In this document: piece after piece, positions 41,217-53,858 of the stretch
How positions within the stretch are numbered: the stretch's first letter is position 1
Layout of the letters: each line of letters starts with the position of its first letter
NCBI RefSeq assembly: GCF_000143415.4
Contig: NW_003314262.1
Location: forward strand, 4,589,131 to 4,653,130
Direction: 5' to 3'
Length of the DNA stretch: 64,000 bases
Source: Selaginella moellendorffii
Lineage: Eukaryota; Streptophyta; Lycopodiopsida; Selaginellales; Selaginellaceae
Program-made: the position numbers and the translations under genes
Notes under the pieces: model-generated
What the model saw: only the letters and a program-made list of their open reading frames with translations
Database searches by the model: none
What the model was told of the DNA's origin: nothing

Positions 41217-43000
41217 CTTGTGTAGTAATCCATTTTTAAGTGTTTTTTATAAGTTAAAAAAATAAAGATTGTTAGATTCAACCCTTTACAATCCTTTGTA
41301 TTAGGCCATCAGTATGCCAAAATAACATTAAATCATTTGCATATGTACACATTTGTATGTACATTGGATGTATGCAATGTACATTGCAAATGATGTACAT
41401 TGCATACAATCCATCAATCATAAATTGTTGAGTGAGCTTATCAGGATGTAATAATTGAACATAAAGAAAAGAATTGCTAATGCTATCTTGTTGAAATAAT
41501 AAATATATATAGTACTGAAGTAGTGTTATATGTGCATTTTGTCATACTAACCTTTATCAGCAAATGGTAAAAGTAAAGGATAAACTATAGGATCATAATT
41601 TTCATTAAAAATAGAGAGACATTTCAGCTATATAGGCATATTTCTCTGTTAAGAGACGTCTCTATATAGATAAAGTGATAAAGAGGAGGCTCATTAGCCA
41701 TTAGATCCCAGGCTTAGGGCATGCTCAATTTGCATGGTCACACTAAAATTTTTCCTTATGTTAACCTTGGGCCAATGGGAGATCACCATAGCTTCAGTGC
41801 TCATTGGCTTGAGCAAGGCAATACAGGCATTTGATATGTGTCATCAATGTGTCTTGCCACTAAAGCAATTCTGCTTGTTCTTTAGCTTGCCCTAGATGAT
41901 CAAGCTAAAGCTTGCTTGCTGGATCAGTGGCAATTGCAGCAATTGTGCTTCTTCTTGTGGAGATCTATGTCAATGTCTAGCTGGCAGCTGCTAATTTAGC
42001 TGTCAACCATAACAATTTGGCTTTTTGTGTGTTGTGGACATTTGAAACGTGTTCATTTGGGTTTGTAGATGCTATTGAGTGGCAAAGCTAGAGCCAGCTT
42101 TCAACACAGCCAAAACCATCTGAAACTTTAATGAGCTTCCTATCAAACTCCTTGCCTTCTTCTTGCTTGAGAAAGCATTGAAAGCAGCAATATAGCTTCC
42201 ATCGTCCACTACACACTTGCCTCCTTCATCCTCTATCTTGTTCAGAAAGTTGAGAGCCAAATCTTTTTGCCTATTCTCTACATTCAGAGTGTTCTAGGAG
42301 ACAATCACGATTGCCTTAGGTTCTTGATCAGCAAACCCAGCTCATTTGCACTTCTGTAGTGGTGGTGGTGGTTAAGATGCAATGGAAAGTATAGGAGGCT
42401 TTTTGAGTGCTCATCACAGCCTAAAAAAGGTGTGCCAATTCTTTGTCTAAGCTTTGTTGTTTGCTAGATTAGCATTGGTGCAACTTCCTTTTTTTTACAG
42501 TTCAAGGTGTGCATAGTTTGTGTTCCTACCATGCGAAAATAGTCTTCAAATTTTTTTTTCTTTTCTTTTTAAATTCTTTTTTGTGAATGTGAGCTTTGGC
42601 TTTTACTTAGATCTAAGCTTGAGAGCTAATGGCTAATGAGCCTCCCCCTTATTGCTTTATATATATAGAGCCATCTCTTAACAGAGAAATATGTATATAT
42701 AAAAATATTTCTATTTTTAATGAAAATTATGATCCTATAGTTTATCCTTTACTTTTACCATTTGGTGATAAAGGTTAGCATGAAAAAATGCACATATAAC
42801 ACTACTTCAATACTATGCATATCAATTATCTCAACAAAATAGCATTAGCAATTCTTTTTTTTATAATCAATTGTTACGTCCTGAAAAGCTCACTTAACAA
42901 TTTATGGTTGATGGTTATGTAAAAAGTGAATCTAAATTTATTTATTTTTACACTCATCAAAAACATTTAAAAATGGATTACTACATAGGTTTATCTTTGT
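41217..43000. mobile_element. Fold-back element with long inverted arms
   Basis: The left arm, 41217 to about 41710, and the right arm, about 42610-42992, are inverted copies. For example, GTAGTAATCCATTTTT at 41220 is matched by its reverse complement near 42970, and GAGGCTCATTAGCCATTAG near 41685 pairs with CTAATGGCTAATGAGCCTC near 42629. The arms are interrupted by indels; the left arm has an extra insertion at about 41290-41420. The loop of about 0.9 kb contains no recognisable transposase. Confidence 0.65.
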
Positions 43001-43839
43001 ATTAGGCCATCAGTATGCCAAAATAACATTGAACTTTATTTGGCTTTATTTTATGTATTGGTCTTGATGTTGGGATACTGAATACTTTAGAACTGTTCCT
43101 ATATCACTTAGTGCTTTTGCTCTTTCACTCTTTAAGCTATATTTATTTTACAAAAGAGAGTGAGATAAATGCTCTAAAAATGAAACAATGTTAACAAAAT
43201 GGTTTAAACTTAATATACATTTTTTATATATATTCCTTGATATTATGTGTTTAATAAACATATGTAACCTTGGCAAAAACAATTCTCTCAAATGTATGCA
43301 ATACTGCCCAATATGTAATACTGTAGTAATGGGCAGTATTGCAGTAACATCATTTGAGTCTTTAAGAACTATTGATATGACACATTTCAACAAATTGCAC
43401 TAAGAATAGAACTTCTTGTTGATGATATCAAATGGGAAAAATGTATGTACAAAGTAAATGCATTTTAAATGCCACAACAATTAAGACATTAATATTCCTT
43501 TCTTCATCAAGCAAATGCAAAGCATCAGCTTCAATGGCCAACATGATTATGATAGTTAAAGACCTTTACAGATAGCAACAACAAACCATAGCCACTCAAG
43601 CCCAAGCAAAAAAAGAAGTGGCTGCTCAAATTGTTATAGATCCCTTAGCATCAGTTGTGAGTAAATCTCTATCTATACCAAATCTAGTAATACGATGAGT
43701 GGCTTGTAAGTTCCTCTTCAAGTCACTGATCTCCTCTCATCTTGGGATCTCACCAATTGCTATTCACATTTTGGAGCCAATTCTTTAGCAATTGATTAAC
43801 ACTCTTATCACCTTTTCACTATGTGAAATGTTGTGTCTT

Positions 43840-44015
43840 ATGTATTTATTACAACCTTAGAGACACTTATAATCTATGGGAAGAATTTAAAGATTATTTA
43901 TTAGAAACCTTTTCAAGAACTCATCCTTTTGATTATTATAATTTTACTTTACAATTAGATATAAATAAGAAACTCAATACATATGGTAAAACAAATCAGA
44001 TATCTATATCTTTTT
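43840..44015 (+). pseudogene. Possible retroelement gag scrap
   Basis: A short open stretch reads LWEEFKDYLLETFSRTHPFD, resembling the WxEF...L...F pattern of LTR-retrotransposon gag. Surroundings are AT-rich with no further support. Confidence 0.3.
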
Positions 44016-44945
44016 AAAATTCAACTACTCAGATAATAAAACTGAAATCAAGAGAAATTGCATCACAAAACTCAAACTAATATGAATATATTCAATGTTG
44101 AGTAAAACTCTATATTTCATCTAATTACACATTTAATTCATAATACAATTGAAACCAATTGCAAAAAAAGGATATTTGAAGTGGATTTGATAAATATGGA
44201 TATATATAAAGCTCATATGCTAAACAACATCATTAATGTATGGTATATTATAGCATCAAAGATCCATGGTATATTTCCTGATGAAATAGATGCATAAAGT
44301 TCCTTTTGTTCCATAATATACATCATTTGAAAGGCTTTTACATATGTTCAAGTGTCAGAGCACATGTTCAAATGTAATTTGATTTTCATTAGAAGTTTGC
44401 AAATGCCTATAAGGCATATTCTATTGCCCTATGTTTTGAAGGATGTGTAGGAGGCAAGCTATATTACTTTTTATAAATTTTATAAGGGTACAGAAAAAGA
44501 AAAGATTAGGTAGAAATAACTAGCAAGAGTTAAATGCATATTCCTTTCAAGTGCCATTTGTGACACCTCAAGTCAATTGAGTGTGCTAAGCTGAGCAATA
44601 GGAATGGTATGTGATAACAATAATTTCTTGAAGTGAAAACCATCTTGACTCAAAACATAACTCATCAGATGGCAAAGCTAAAAGCTTAAAGAGTTTACAA
44701 GGGATGGCAAGTACTTTCAAAATCCACATTAGACCAAGATATCAAAGGTTCCACCATAAATGTGTGTACATGCGTGTGTTGATTTTCTTTTTATGATTGG
44801 TTTTAACACTTCTATCCAACATTGTAATTAACAAAACATTTAGCAACTTTGCAAAACAAAGTCTAATGCCTTCATTTGCTCCTAAAGTTGAAGTTCTCTT
44901 AGACAATTTAGTTTGATAGAGTTTAATAGCCAAGAATCACTATAA

Positions 44946-45040
44946 TATATATAGTTTTCACACTTTACCTTATAGTGATTTACTATAGAATAATGACAGA
45001 GCACAACCAAACCCTTAGATATGTGGGCCAAGGGCATCTA
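44946..45040. repeat. Direct repeat flanking the chromovirus (left copy)
   Basis: The sequence TATAGTTTTCACACTTTACC and the next 75 bases, ending GGCCAAGGGCA, recur at 52522-52612 on the other side of the Ty3 element with scattered changes. Confidence 0.6.
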
Positions 45041-45217
45041 AGTTTCAGAGCCTTGGGCCACTAAACAAAAGAATAAAACCAAATATACAACCAAGTAGCG
45101 AAAGAATTGAAGCACTCAATAACTCATAAGCGTATAACTCAAGGAGTGAAAAAATAAGAGCACTAAGTGATATAAGAATAGTCCTAGTGTATTTAGCATC
45201 TCAACACCAAGACCAAC

Positions 45218-46146
45218 TGTTGCGAATGTGACTTCGGGTATCGAAAGATACTTGTCAGCCAGTCCTTACGGACACTCTTTCCTTACTGCCATGACGGTAG
45301 GAGGTCAGTACAATTGGATCCCTTTAATAGCCCCTCTCGTGCTAGTGGAGTTAACTGGGCATTTCGAGTGTACTTAGACCGGATGAGCATAAGGACGGAA
45401 TTCTTACATGCTATTAGCTAAACATACTTAGCCCGATAAGGAGTTCCCGTCTCGTTTTGTCTTGCACTTGCTAGTGACAAGAACCCTCACGTATTGAGAC
45501 TAATCCCTCAATATCACTGGATGATAGCTTACCGTGTTTGCCAAACACCCTCGCTATCATGCCCTTAGTGTTGGTCTCATTTCAGTCCCATATGCTATTT
45601 ATGGAAAGTGTTTAGATTTGCTCATTTGGAATATCTACAGAATGTAGTGATTGGCCTGAACATAATGATGTTCATCCCATATCCAAATTCGTAATCTAAG
45701 GACATTTCATATTTAGTAAGTTTCGAGCTTGTCCCAAAGACTAACTCCTGGTACTAAGGGAGGCTTGGGTGAAAGCCTAAAGTGTGTGTTCCTCAAAGGG
45801 GGGGGGGGGGGGGGAGCGCTGTGGGGGGTTCCAAATGTATAGTAGGGATAGTGGTTGGAATGCATGTTTGACCACTTGAGACATTAGTTTGGCTCCTGCT
45901 AGGCTGTGTCGCTCCTTGCTCTACATCTGGCTTGGGTCTAAGCCCAAGCTCCATGCTGCTCTAGTTGGTGGAGTACCCTCCTCCTCGCGTTAGGCCACCG
46001 GTATGCCAAAATAGTGCCAGACTCCGTTTAACACCATTTTGCGTGCAGGTGTTGGATACGGGGAGCTAGTGCTCATGGGATTGTACCGGACCCTCGTTCG
46101 TAGTGCAACGGGCTTGGAGTTCGGCTCCAAATTCAGGTGCGCTACA
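45218..46146 (+). repeat. 5' LTR of the chromovirus (929 bp)
   Basis: Starts TGTTGCGAATG and ends GTGCGCTACA. It is 106 bases longer than the 3' LTR, owing to an insertion around 45750-45860 that includes a run of 17 G at 45798-45814. Confidence 0.9.
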
Positions 46147-46148
46147 TT

Positions 46149-46156
46149 TGGTATCA
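46149..46156 (+). other. Primer binding site of the chromovirus
   Basis: TGGTATCA, two bases after the 5' LTR, is complementary to the 3' end of initiator Met tRNA. Confidence 0.75.
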
Positions 46157-46319
46157 CAGGAATTGTCTCAGCAATTCCTATCCAACTTTTGTCGGATTTT
46201 CTGACTCAAGTTGCATATGCAGAGACTTTTCTAGTAGATCCGAAGCGACTTGTGTAGGATTAGCTGGATAGCACCATTCGGTAAGAACGTTGTATGCATA
46301 TTCAGTTATTGATAGAGGC

Positions 46320-47966
46320 ATGCATGCAGCTAGCAGGATGGTGAAGAGGAACCGTGCTGATGACACTGAAACCTCTAGACGGGTGAATCGAGAGGAGGAA
46401 ACTCCTACTAGAGATGCTGCGGAAGAGGCTAAGGCCGAGTCAGAAGAGGAAGAGCTAGATGTTGCGGCGTTGCAGCGTACGGCTCAAGAAGTGGAGATTG
46501 AGAATTTGCGAAGGGAAGTTCGCAAATTGAAGAAGGAGAACAAGAAGAGGAAGAAAGAAGCTGAGGCATCTAAACCAACTAAACCTAAGCAACCGGGCTC
46601 CCCTTCAAGTTCTGAGGACAATGAAGTTCTGCAACCGCCCCCGGTTGCACGAGTTTCAAAGTTCAAGCCTCCAAAACCACCCAACTTTAGAGGCATGCGG
46701 GACTATCAAGTTTTGGAGGATTGGGTCTATGATATGGAAAATTATTTCATAGCGGCAGACGTAAATGATTGTACAAAAGTTGTGTATGCGCAATCCTTTC
46801 TCACCGATCATGCCAAAACTTGGTGGCACCAGGTATGTGCTGAAAAAGGGCAGACTAGAAGTTGGACCAAGATGCGGTCTCATATCCGTAAGGAATACTT
46901 GCCGGATGATCTTGGTCTGAGACTTCGCGCGGAGCTGTAACGGTTAAAGCAGCGAGGGGATCTCATGCATTACGTTAATGCGTTTGCTTAGAAGCGCATT
47001 ATGATTGCAAATATGAGTGACAAAGATGCTCGGAGTTATTTTCTAGAGGGTTTAAGTTCATTTTCTCGCAATGAGATTTTGAAGTTTAAGCTGAAGACAT
47101 ACCTAGAGTGTAAGGAGGTAGCGCAGCAAGTTGCGTTTAGTCACTCACTCATGGAACAATATCAGCAACCACGTGCTGGTAACTCAGATAAGAATAGAAA
47201 TTCTGGGAATAAGCAAGGTGATCGGAAACAAAGGGTGGAAAGCAGGTACCACCCTGGGGGCTCATAAGCTACGGTTAGTAAAGGTGGTGGTGGTTGGAGA
47301 CCACCAGCAGCTTCTTCTGGTCCTAGACCCTCTGTTCCTCCTCTTGGTGGGTATAAGTAGCAGCAACTTGCAAAACCTGCTCCTAGCGGAACGGGTAGTG
47401 TGGGTCATTGCTTCCATTGTGGAGAGTCGGGACATAGGTCCTCGGAATGTCCCAACAAGCATAAGACAAGGTCTCGGGTTAATGTCATGAGGGAAGACGG
47501 TGGTGGTGAAGCTAAAGGGGTTGACGAGTTGGTCAATGCAGACTATGAGGAAGAAGAGGTGAGTAACTTTTGTTGCTTTCCTCAAGCTTTTCTTGCAGTC
47601 AATGCAAACACTGATCCATTGATGTATCTGGTAGGCTTTGTCCATGGACACCGAATCCGAGTGATGATTGACACGGGAGCTACACACAGTGTGATATCCA
47701 AAGATTTAGTTAAGTTGTTAGGATTGAATGTTGAGCAAATGTCACCTATGCACTTCTGGTTTGCGAAAGGTGGGCAAGTAGCCAGAAATTTTGTGAGTGA
47801 TGTTCCAATAAAGATATCCAAGTGGAAAGAAAGAGTGGACTTGGTAGTGTTGAAGATACCAAATTTTCAGATGGTGTTTGGTATGGGATTTCTTCAACAA
47901 GTATATAAAAGGGATTTATGGTGCTGGACAAAGTTGTATCACATTGAAGTCAAAAGAACATCCTAA
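46320..47966 (+). pseudogene. Chromovirus gag and protease, four in-frame stops
   Basis: From ATG 46320 one frame runs through a charged N-terminus, the capsid-like part (FLTDHAKTWWHQV), a CCHC zinc knuckle (CFHCGESGHRSSEC, 47409-47450) and the protease motif IDTGATHSV near 47667. Stops at 46938 (TAA), 46989 (TAG), 47265 (TAA) and 47358 (TAG) are all one C-to-T change from Gln. A frameshift near 47895 separates it from reverse transcriptase. Confidence 0.85.
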
Positions 47967-50900
47967 TGTATCCTTTCAGTTGCAAAAGTGTTCCTCAAAG
48001 GATTGGGATGCAAAGTTCCTGACTACAAGGGCCGCTCAAAAAGTAGCTAAGAGGGGGTGTCGAACCTTTTGGGTTCAAGTGATGGAAGCTGAGGGTGTTG
48101 GTGACTCAGTTCGAATCAGCAACGGGGTTGATCCTGTACCAAAAAGGATATTGGAGTTGTTGGCGAGGAATCAAGATATCTTTCCAAAGGATTTGCTGCC
48201 AGGGCTACCTCCTAGCCGTGAGGTTGATCATCGGATTGAGGTTATTCCAGGTTCTAAACCACCTACGAAAGCTCCATATCGGTTGAGCATCAAGGAGATG
48301 GCTGAACTCAAGAAGCAACTCACGGAGCTTCTTGACAAAGGTCATATCTGACCAAGCAAATCACCTTATGGAGCACCGGTCCTTTTTGTTATGAAAAAGG
48401 ATGGAACCATGAGGATGTGTATTGACTATCGGGCACTCAACAAGATCACAGTTAAAAACAGTTATCCTTTGCTTCGCATTGATGACTTGTTTGACCAACT
48501 CTTAAAGGCTAAGTATTTTATGCAACTTGATTTGCAGTCCGAGTATCATCAGATACGGGTGGCAGATCAGGATGTGGAGAAGACAGCCTTTAAGACTCAA
48601 TACGGATCTTATGAGTTCCTTGTCATGCCGTTCGAGTTATGCAATGCTTCGGCAACGTTTAGCACTATAATGGATAGAATATTCGGAGATTATTTGGACA
48701 CATTTTTTGTCCTATACATTGACGATGTTCTAGTCTTTAGTGAAACGTTGGAGGATCATTTGAAACACTGGAGTTGGTGTTTCAGAAGTTGCGCGAACAC
48801 AAACTGTATGCTAAGGAAAGTAAATGCGCTTTTGGACAATTGCACGTAAACTTTCTCGGACATATAGTTGGTGGTGGCGTGATTGAGGTTGATCCAAAGA
48901 AGGTGGAAGCAGTGAAGTCTTGGGAAGTTCCGACCACTGTATCAGATGTTCATTCCTTTCTCGGTTTGGCGGGATACTATCACAAGTTTATTCGCAATTT
49001 TGCAAGAATTGCTCTTCCATTGACTGAGTTGATCAAGAGTAGTATTCCATTTCACTGGACACCAGCTTGTCAGCGTGCTTTTGTATGGTTGAAGGAGATC
49101 TTGACTACGGTTCCTATTCTCAGGATCCCAGATCTTGATAAACCCTTCGAAGTGCATTGTGATGCATCTCGTTATAGAACGCAACGGGACAACCATGTCG
49201 CCTTAGCATAACACCAATTGCTTTGTCACAATCTTGCTGTAGCACGGCACCAATAGCATTCCAAGAAATTGGATGAAACCCAACGAAGATGGCCAATGCA
49301 TGAGAAAGAGATGTTTGCTATAGTGTCGGCCCTGGAACACTAGAGACACTACTTGGGTGGACATACCAAGGTTTATACGGATAGTAACACACTAAGCTAC
49401 TTTGCTACGTAGCCTAAACTTATGCCGAAGCAGGCTCGTCAGCAAGAGAAGCTTGCTAGATATGATATTGAAACCATATATAAACCTAGTAAAGACAATA
49501 TTGTTCCGGATGCATTGAGTCGTCAAGCTCAATTCCAGGCAATAACAGCAATCAGTTCGGACTGGTTGGAGGACGTCGGGCTTTGTATGGAAGTGATTCA
49601 TTGGCGAAAGCAATCTTACGCCATGCAGAGTTGTCAAAGCAGAACTCTAGTATCAAGGCAGCAAAAGTTGCTAACCACACCAATGCGAAGCTTCACTTCT
49701 CGGTTTGGGATGGGCTTATATTCTATAAGCAAGAAAGATTGTATCTTCCCTCTAAGGATCTACAACAGTTATTTCTACGGGAACATCATGATGTTCCAGC
49801 AGCAGGACATGGTGGACAGCAAAAGACTCTAGCTTCGTTGAAAAAGGGATTTTTCTAGTCTAGTATGGAAGGTGATGTAGCGGATTATGTCCATTCCTGC
49901 CCTATATGCCAGAAATGTAAGCGCAGAATTGAGAAGCAGGCTGGGAAGTTGCAATGCATTCCAGCACCGGCATGGCCATTTCAAAGTGTGACACTTGATT
50001 TCGTCACTTGCTTGCCGAAGTCTAAGGATTATGATACTTTGATAGTGGTTGTGGATCGGTTGTCAAAGATTGCACACTTCTTTCCAACTGTGGGAACAGT
50101 AAATGCAAAACAAGCAACAAAGCTCTTTTTCCATGAAGTAGTGCAGGTTCATGGTCTTCCTGAAGAGATGATCTTGGATAGAGATTCGAGGTTTATGGGG
50201 AAGTTTTGGGGCACATTATTCCAGCTGTTTGGTACCACATTGAAATTTAGTACGGCTTTTCATCCTCAAACCGATGGGCAGACCGAACGCGTGAATGCTC
50301 AAGTTAAGGATTATCTGCAGTACTATGTCGCGGCGAACCAACACGACTAGGTTGAGCATTTGGATACAACAAAAATTTGTTATAACAACACATTTCATAG
50401 CGCTATAGGCTATTCTCCATGGGAGATGCTGCAAGGGAATGCTTGTGGGGTCCCTCAACAGATTATTGTACCGAAACCAATGACCGAAGTGTTGGTCCTA
50501 GCTGTTGAGACTTATGCGGAGCAGCTACGCCAAGGTTCGTCTAGAGCTACTAAGGCGATGGGCAAAGCTCAAGATAGGTATCGACGTGATAAGGATCAGC
50601 ATTGTCAGGATGTATCCTATCAAGTGGGAGATCAGGTGTGGCTATCTTCCCGGAACTTGAACATTAAGGGTTCTTTGTCTCGGAAGTTCTTGCCGAGATA
50701 TGTTGGACCTTATCGGGTGTTAAAACGAATTGGTGATGTATCCTATCAGTTGGATCTTCCTGTGGAGATGTCCAATATTCATAATGTATTTCATACCAAT
50801 CTATTGGCTCCTTACACTATGGATATTACATGTCAAGGGGAAACTCGCCCGCCACCAGACGTTGTGGATGGTGAACCAGAATATGAAGTTGAAGCTATCT

Positions 50901-51050
50901 TGGATTCTCGGTCTCGAAGACAGACTTGTTCCAAGGAATATCTAGTTAAGTGGAAAGGTTACCTGACTTGTGAATCAACTTGAGAACCTCTTAGGAATCT
51001 TATCCATGCTCGTGAGCTTGTCACGGAGTATGAGAATCGTAATAAAGCTT
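47896..51050 (+). pseudogene. Chromovirus pol: RT, RNase H, integrase, chromodomain
   Basis: RT is at about 48230-48770 with the catalytic YIDD at 48715-48726. A TGA at 48349 replaces the Arg codon of the usual [10 protein letters not shown] motif. A frameshift near 48765 is followed by the RT thumb and a damaged RNase H (49150-49400). Integrase (about 49750-50400) shows the CPICQKC zinc part and catalytic residues Asp near 49997, Asp near 50177 and Glu near 50285. The chromodomain begins at about 50879 (EYEVEAILDS, YLVKWKGY). Stops at 50348 and 50981 fall where Trp is expected (TGG changed to TAG or TGA). Confidence 0.88.
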
Positions 51051-51644
51051 AGCTTTTGTAAATCTTGTAATAATCTTGCAAATTAATAAATAATATATTT
51101 CTATAAATCAAAGTGTCATTTCTCTCGTTCGTTAGTACTTGGGTCAGTTTTGGCAGGCTGACTTCGGCACTTCGGTGCATGGGTCCAATCCATAACCATG
51201 GGGATAACTATTATCGACTGATCACAAGTCCCCACCTCTCTCTCAATGCCTAACTTTTGAAAAGGGGCATAGTCATGTAAACAACTTAATCTGCCAGTTT
51301 ATAATAGTTGTCTAAATCTTCCTGACAGGGTTGATTTCTTGCTCAGGGGAAGTTGGGCTTCTGGCCTTCTCCTTATGTCCCTACGGGCAGGGATATATCA
51401 TTCCTTTGTAAGCCGAGTGGTACTTGGAGCAGCAAGGGTGGCTAACTCCGTTAGTCATTTCCTTGTCGGTGATGGCCAGAGGGTGTCTGAGCCTTAACGT
51501 CTTTGGACGTCAAGGAGAGGTCATTCCATAACTCATTTAAGTTGGTGCGTTTCCCATATAGTGTGCTTTTTGTTAACTTTCGGAGTTGTTTCCTTGACAA
51601 TTTGCTAAACTCAAGTATGCATCGACGAGGACGTCGATCTTCCC

Positions 51645-51658
51645 CAAGGGGGGGAGAG
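51645..51658 (+). other. Polypurine tract
   Basis: A purine run AAGGGGGGGAGAG directly precedes the 3' LTR, as needed for plus-strand priming. Confidence 0.8.
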
Positions 51659-52481
51659 TGTCGCAAATGTGACTTCGGGTATCGAAAGATACTTGTTGGC
51701 TAGTCCTTATGGACACTCTTTCCTTACTGCCATGACGGCAGGAGGTCAGTACAGTTGGATCCCTTTAGTAGCCCCTCTTGTGCTAGTGGAGTTAACTAGG
51801 CATTTCAAGTGTACTTAGACCGGACGAGCATAAGGATGGAATTCCTACATGCTATTAGCTAAGCATACTTAGCCTGATAAGGAGTTTCTGTCTCGTTTTG
51901 TCTTGCACTTGCTAGTGACAAGAACCCTCGCGTATTGAGACTAGTCCCTCAATATCGCTAGATGATAGCTTACCGTGTTTGCCAAACACCCTCACTATCA
52001 TGCCCTTAGTGTTGGTCTCATTTCATTCCCATATGCTATTTATGGAAAGTGTCTAGATTTGCTCATTTGGCATATCTACAAAATGTAATGATCAGCCTAA
52101 ACACAATGGTGTTTGTCCCGTATCCAAATTCGCAATCTAAGGACATTTCATATTTAGTAAGTTTCGAACTTGTCCCAGAGACTAACTCTTGATATGCATG
52201 TCCGACCACCTGAGACATTAGTTTGGCTCTCGCTGGGTTGTGTCGCTCCTTATTCTGCGTTCGGCTTGGGGTCTAAGCCCAAGCTCCACGCTGCTTTAGT
52301 CGGTAGAGTACCCTCCTCCTTGCGTTAGGCCACCGGTATGCCAAAATAGTGCCAGACTCCGTTTGACACCATTTTGCGTGTAGGTGTTGAATACGAGGAG
52401 CTGGTGCTCGTGGGATTGTACCGGATCCTCGTTCGTAGTGCAACAGGCTTGGAGTTCAGCTCCAAATTCAGGTGTGCTACA
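51659..52481 (+). repeat. 3' LTR of the chromovirus (823 bp)
   Basis: Starts TGTCGCAAATG and ends GTGTGCTACA, followed by CCAAC. Differences from the 5' LTR are mostly transitions plus the 106-base indel. Confidence 0.9.
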
Positions 52482-52521
52482 CCAACACTCAAAACAAAGC
52501 CAAAAATCATTAAAGTGCATA

Positions 52522-52612
52522 TAGTTTTCACACTTTACTTTATGGTAATTTACCATGGGATAACTATAGAGTGGAATCAACCCTTGGACATATTGGCCAA
52601 GGGCAATAGAGT
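52522..52612. repeat. Direct repeat flanking the chromovirus (right copy)
   Basis: Counterpart of 44946-45040, in the same orientation. It starts 41 bases after the 3' LTR end. Confidence 0.6.
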
Positions 52613-52699
52613 GGAATTTTAAATTGTTATTACAAGTGGTGACTTTTGACAAATTTTACCTATTGTCCCTTGAGCACTAATAATTTCTCATTCTATCAA

Positions 52700-53460
52700 A
52701 TGCAGATTGTGGCCATTATTCACAAAACCATCAATTAAAAAGAATATGAAACTTACATCATATGACTCTTCATGGGGTGAGTGGTTATTACAAGGTGGAG
52801 ATGGAAATAATTATTTTTCACACCTACCACTTCCTGTTGATTCAATTAAATTACCTTTAGTTAAAGCTTCTCTTCTAGATTTTATCTTTCAAAATCCTAA
52901 TGATATTTCAAGCACAAAGTTATTCTTACCCCACTCAATGATGATACATTTCCAATCAGCAATTTTATCATCTCTTTATTAAAAGGTGATACATACACTT
53001 TCAAAAGTATTGACTATGTTGACATAGAAATAGAAAATCTATAGAATTTTTAAATTCTATTACACCCTCTGGACTCACTCCACACATTAATTCTTAAGGA
53101 AGATTCATCCTTTTGAGAAATATGTCTCCTGGTCTTTGCAATGGTACATGCCTCTTGCTTAAAAGAGCATCCACTGTAATTTCATACAGTGAGATAATCA
53201 CTGGACAATTCAAAGGGTCAAGAGCTTATCCCTCAAATACATTGTCATCCTCTGATGCTGCCATTCAGAATGTTAAGAAGACAATTTCCCATCCCTTTAG
53301 GTTATTGCCTTACCAGGATAAACATTTGACTATGTCAGACTATACTTGCCACATTCAGCTTTTACACATGGTCAGTTATATGTGGCTCTATCTAGAACTA
53401 CATCTCCATCTAGCCTTATCAAAGCATAAAACACAAGGTAGAAGCTGGCCTTGGTGACGT
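52700..53460 (+). pseudogene. Helitron/PIF1-type helicase C-terminal remnant
   Basis: Broken frames show, in the order seen in Helitron helicases, WGEWLLQGGDGNN, then LTPLNDDTFPISNFIISLL, then LDSLHTLILK and LRNMSPGLCNGTCLL followed by IITGQFKGS and PFRLLPYQ. These correspond to the LTPKN, LRNxxPxxGLCNGT and PFxxxRxQ blocks of the helicase. Stop codons near 53040-53120 and the loss of the Rep part make it inactive. The Helitron ends were not located. Confidence 0.65.
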
Positions 53461-53858
53461 TAGATTAGTCTATTTTCACAATAAACACTGTACAGAGAAA
53501 TACATGTAAGCATTTTTCTTTTCTATCACATCCACTAACACTTCTCCCACTCCAAGTTGATTAGTGCTACCTTTGTGTTCTTCATTTGCACTTTGACTGC
53601 CATAAAAAACGAGGCATTGTTAAATGTTTTTTAGTTTTTTTGACCCAGGTCAATTTTTAACAAATCAGTTCCAATTGCTGTCATACACTAGCTTTTTGTA
53701 CGAGAGCCTGGGGATCTGATTGAGTATATTTTCTAGCAATAGTGACCTTGCCAACCGGCCAGCTCCTGCTAGGCAATTTCTAGTCTATGTATAATACCCT
53801 CTCTCCAAGGAACAAAGTGGCATATAACTTGAAGAGTGCTAATTGGATATCGGCAAAG

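Larger units (their letters stand above)
45213..52486 (+). mobile_element. Full-length Ty3/gypsy chromovirus, mutated
   Basis: Both LTRs are recognisable (45218-46146 and 51659-52481), flanked by an identical 5-bp target duplication CCAAC at 45213-45217 and 52482-52486. Between them lie a primer binding site, gag, protease, reverse transcriptase, RNase H, integrase with chromodomain, and a polypurine tract. Multiple in-frame stops and at least two frameshifts make it non-autonomous. Confidence 0.92.
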
